Shown here: in pieces, positions 61,169-64,000 of the stretch
How the letters are laid out: each line of letters starts with the position of its first letter
Position numbering within the stretch: the first letter of the stretch is position 1
From: Campylorhamphus procurvoides
Taxonomy: Eukaryota; Chordata; Aves; Passeriformes; Dendrocolaptidae
Assembly: GCA_013396655.1 (NCBI GenBank)
Contig: WBMV01001019.1
Coordinates: forward strand, 62,001 to 126,000
Reading direction: 5' to 3'
DNA length: 64,000 nucleotides
Notes under the pieces: model-generated
What the model was told of the DNA's origin: nothing
Seen by the model: the letters and a program-made list of their open reading frames with translations, nothing else
Database searches by the model: none
Translations under genes and position numbers: made by a program

Positions 61169-64000
61169 TTTACTAGATAGACAGGCTTCAGAGATGTTAA
61201 GGACCAATGTGAGAGGAAATGTCTTATGTCAGAGATGCAAAACTTACTTTTGGAGTTATTGAGCTGCTCCAGAGATCTGTGCAAAGAAAAGACGTAGGGC
61301 TTTGAGAAATGCCCAACTGAAAAAAAGGTAAATTAATTTTTAAGGAAAAAATATGAAATTATACACATCCTCACAACATGATGAAGTAAAAGACTAATAT
61401 TTCAGCATATCTACTAATCCATGGGAGTGAGGAGGAAATAATTACTAAGAAGGAGCAGAGGTGGGCTATTCTGTTGAATTTTTGCTAGTTTTCAATCTTC
61501 TAGCAAGTACTGAAAAAAAGATATTAAGCTTAAGTGGGCCATGATATGGTTCTACAGCTATTTCATTCTGCATGGATTTCTGAATGTAAATGCTGTGGCA
61601 GTTACTCGGACAAAAAATAAGTGTATTAAAACTAGGAAAGGCATGCATTAAGAACTGTAAGTCAGAAAATCTTTATTCTTTGCTATATATCTCAACTATA
61701 ATAATGATGTAGTCTCTCTGTCATTATCAGAGAACAAGATTATGTGGCAAACTTTGGATGAGATTCTTTTTGCCATTGCCCTTTAACAAATGTGTGGAAG
61801 GAAAAAGTGCAGGTTGGCCAGTAAAGTCCTTCAGTCCTCTGATAGTCCTGTTCCTGAGTTCAGGTTTAGAGGACATTCAGTCTAAATCAATTGGGTTAAT
61901 CATAAATGTCATGGAAATTTTAATTAAAGGGTAACAATGATATGACTAGCATTTTGTGTAAAAAGGTTTGTCCTCCTCTCACGCCCTCAATGCTCCTGTT
62001 AAAGCTCAGCTCACTGTGCACAAAGACATGAAAGATTCATGAGCTGGAAAGACAGCAAGGGAAGAGGAACATGACTCTGCAATAGTGATGGGCAACATGC
62101 TTGGTAAGGCAGCAGTGTATGTAAATGACTGTTGTCAGTCTATACCCATGACTTCACAGGCTTGCGTTGTCTCTTGTCTCTTGCCACCTGAGCTTCCATG
62201 TAAAAGTTACGTTTGGGCTTACCCAAACTCATCCCTGCAATCAGCAGAAATTACCCAGAAGTTACACAATACTCTGCCTTCCCTTACTTCACAATACTCT
62301 GCTATCCACTTATTAGCCTAGCATAATATTTGATTTAATTGTATCATTACACATGGTTGCATCATTATATGATTTGCTATCATGAAAAATTCAGACGGCA
62401 TTCCTATGTTGTTATTAGTGATTAGGCAGCTCAGGATACATAAGAGCAGAGACTAATGCTTTTGTTCCTAATGCAATAATAAACTTGCCCGTTCATTATT
62501 AACATATTAACGTAAATTAACATATTATCAACACCAGGTAAGTTTTAACACCTCCTGATATTTGAATAGTCTTGGGAAAAAAAGTAATTTGGCAGACCTG
62601 TTCTGAAAAAAATTTGGCTATCACAGTGGTAAGTATTTAAATCACATATGTATGGCTCTTAGAATGAAATAGACTGGAAACTTCCTGCAATATAGTGGGC
62701 TGTGTTTGTTACTCCAGAAAAAGCAAATCAATCTAACCATTAATTTAAACCAAAGTTTGTTTTTTGGTGGTTTGGTTGTTTGGTTTCGGTTGTTTGGTTT
62801 TTGTTTGTGTTTATATATATATATATATAGAGAGAGAGAGGCATTGCAGATGCTGTGATCGAAGGATCAAGTTATCCCTGTAAAAAAATGTCAGCTAATC
62901 TAGTCAAGTATTACCACAACAGGTCCTGCACACTTACTGTCTAGATATCATGTCTCAAAGTAGTCTGAATCTCACTTTACTCCAGGGAAGTGTAATAAGA
63001 AAGTGAGGTGTGCTTTGACTCAGATAACAGGAAAACAATGATAATAGAAGACACACATAAATTCAACTGTGAATTTAATATATTCTTGTTTGAAAAAAAA
63101 TTGGTGAGTAGATTTCTGTAGAGGGTGAGAAAACAGAAATCCCTGAGATATTCCCATGGAAACACAGAAGTCTATGGGTCTGCAATAACATGGTGTGGTG
63201 CTCATTCATATAGGCACAAATTAAATAGACTATCTTATTATTGTTATTAATTTGCATTGACTTCTTTTCTACTCATAAATTTATCCTAAGAAAACAAGGT
63301 AGCACTTTAAAGTGGTCACTGGGTGGTGTGGTAAGTCATATGATAGATCTTCCTGATTTATTAAAAACACAAGAAAGCTTAGTTCTTTGGAAAAATCAGA
63401 TGCTTTGGAAAAAAACCAAACAAAATGAAAACAAACCACCTTCATATTATTTATATAGAATGATGTGTCATGAGTGCTAGTTAGCAGATATTGTTAATGC
63501 AAAATATCAGCACATTTTATATATGTAAATAAATATTCTTTATATTTTGTTTACTTATTTCTTCCAGTTTACTTTCCTCCTGATGCCATGTGTCCTTTGA
63601 ATTTCCTACCTAGGTAGAGAGAACCATATAGTCCTCTTGAAAACAAATATGCAGCAGGACATATATGCTCAATATGCACAAGAAGATCTGTGCAATCTTC
63701 ATTGGAAAAAAAAATAATGCAGCAAATATGCAAGACTGGATCAGAATGAATTGCTGAAATCAAGGAGAAGCATGCTTTTGTCCAAACCAAATGTCTCATA
63801 TGACAACTCCATTATATTAAAAAGCAAAAAGTGGGAGTTTCATGTAGTACAATGCAAATCATAGTTCTGTTTAAGATAGACTTTGGAGTAGTAAATTATT
63901 ATATGTTTAAACTGTGATTTAATGATCTGGACTAGTTCACAGACTAAAGTTAAAGCTTCTAAATGTTTGAAAATTTTAAGTTTTGTTTCTTTTTTCTTTG
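61169..64000. other. A+T-rich spacer, no gene recognised
   Basis: No exon or transposon recognised. An 11-nt word TTAACATATTA occurs twice (62499-62509 and 62517-62527) in a TAAT-rich stretch. A compound microsatellite lies at 62755-62841. Confidence 0.55.
62755..62841 (+). repeat. Compound low-complexity repeat: T/G tract, (TA)n, (GA)n
   Basis: TTTGG/TTTG units (62755-62811) run directly into about nine TA units (62811-62829) and then about six AG units (to 62841). Likely variable in length between individuals, by analogy with other microsatellites. Confidence 0.9.

Noticed and set aside
1..64000. CRISPR arrays, operons, phage or bacterial defence systems
   Set aside because: No regularly spaced repeats, no bacterial gene density, and vertebrate-type retroposons throughout.

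Overview
The window looks like avian nuclear DNA, most likely from a passerine. It is A+T-rich, has long poly-A/poly-T tracts and no dense open reading frames. Its recognisable repeats are CR1 LINEs, retroviral LTRs and two tRNA-Ile-headed SINEs with CR1-like tails. From memory, SINEs of that build (TguSINE1 type) are known from zebra finch and other passerines, so they are the best clue to the host. This is inference from repeat content; no database was searched.

Layout. 1-5.8 kb: repeat-poor spacer. 5.8-6.4 kb: CR1 3' end, plus strand. 7.8-8.7 kb: a purine tract followed by homeodomain-site-rich DNA that reads like conserved noncoding sequence. 11.1 kb: an 11-base run of N inside a poly-C tract, an assembly gap. 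14.1-14.9 kb: a more complex block with a perfect-length 21-bp tandem duplication. 15.2-15.6 kb: a solo-type LTR with TATA box, polyadenylation signal and internal repeats. 16.76-17.63 kb: a small deleted endogenous retrovirus with matching 6-bp target-site duplications, a broken membrane-anchor (env-like) remnant, a polypurine tract and a 3' LTR. 25.25-25.5 kb: another LTR promoter with a possible primer-binding-site remnant. 31.5-32.1 kb: conserved-looking noncoding block. 46.8-47.95 kb: minus-strand CR1 with an internal deletion and a decayed ORF2. 50.5 and 61.0 kb: the two SINEs, both minus strand. 57.9-58.4 kb: a third CR1, minus strand. 60.5-60.8 kb: conserved-looking block with a perfect 16-bp homeodomain-type palindrome.

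No complete protein-coding gene, functional tRNA, rRNA, operon, CRISPR array or bacterial-type system was found. The open frames, the longest 148 codons, look like chance frames in A+T-rich DNA. Three short stretches have splice-site-like borders and an open frame and are listed as low-confidence candidate exons. The window is best read as an intergenic gene desert or the inside of a very large intron. I found no convincing new biological system; the most useful observations are the SINEs, the bounded retroviral remnant, the internally deleted CR1 and the candidate regulatory blocks.
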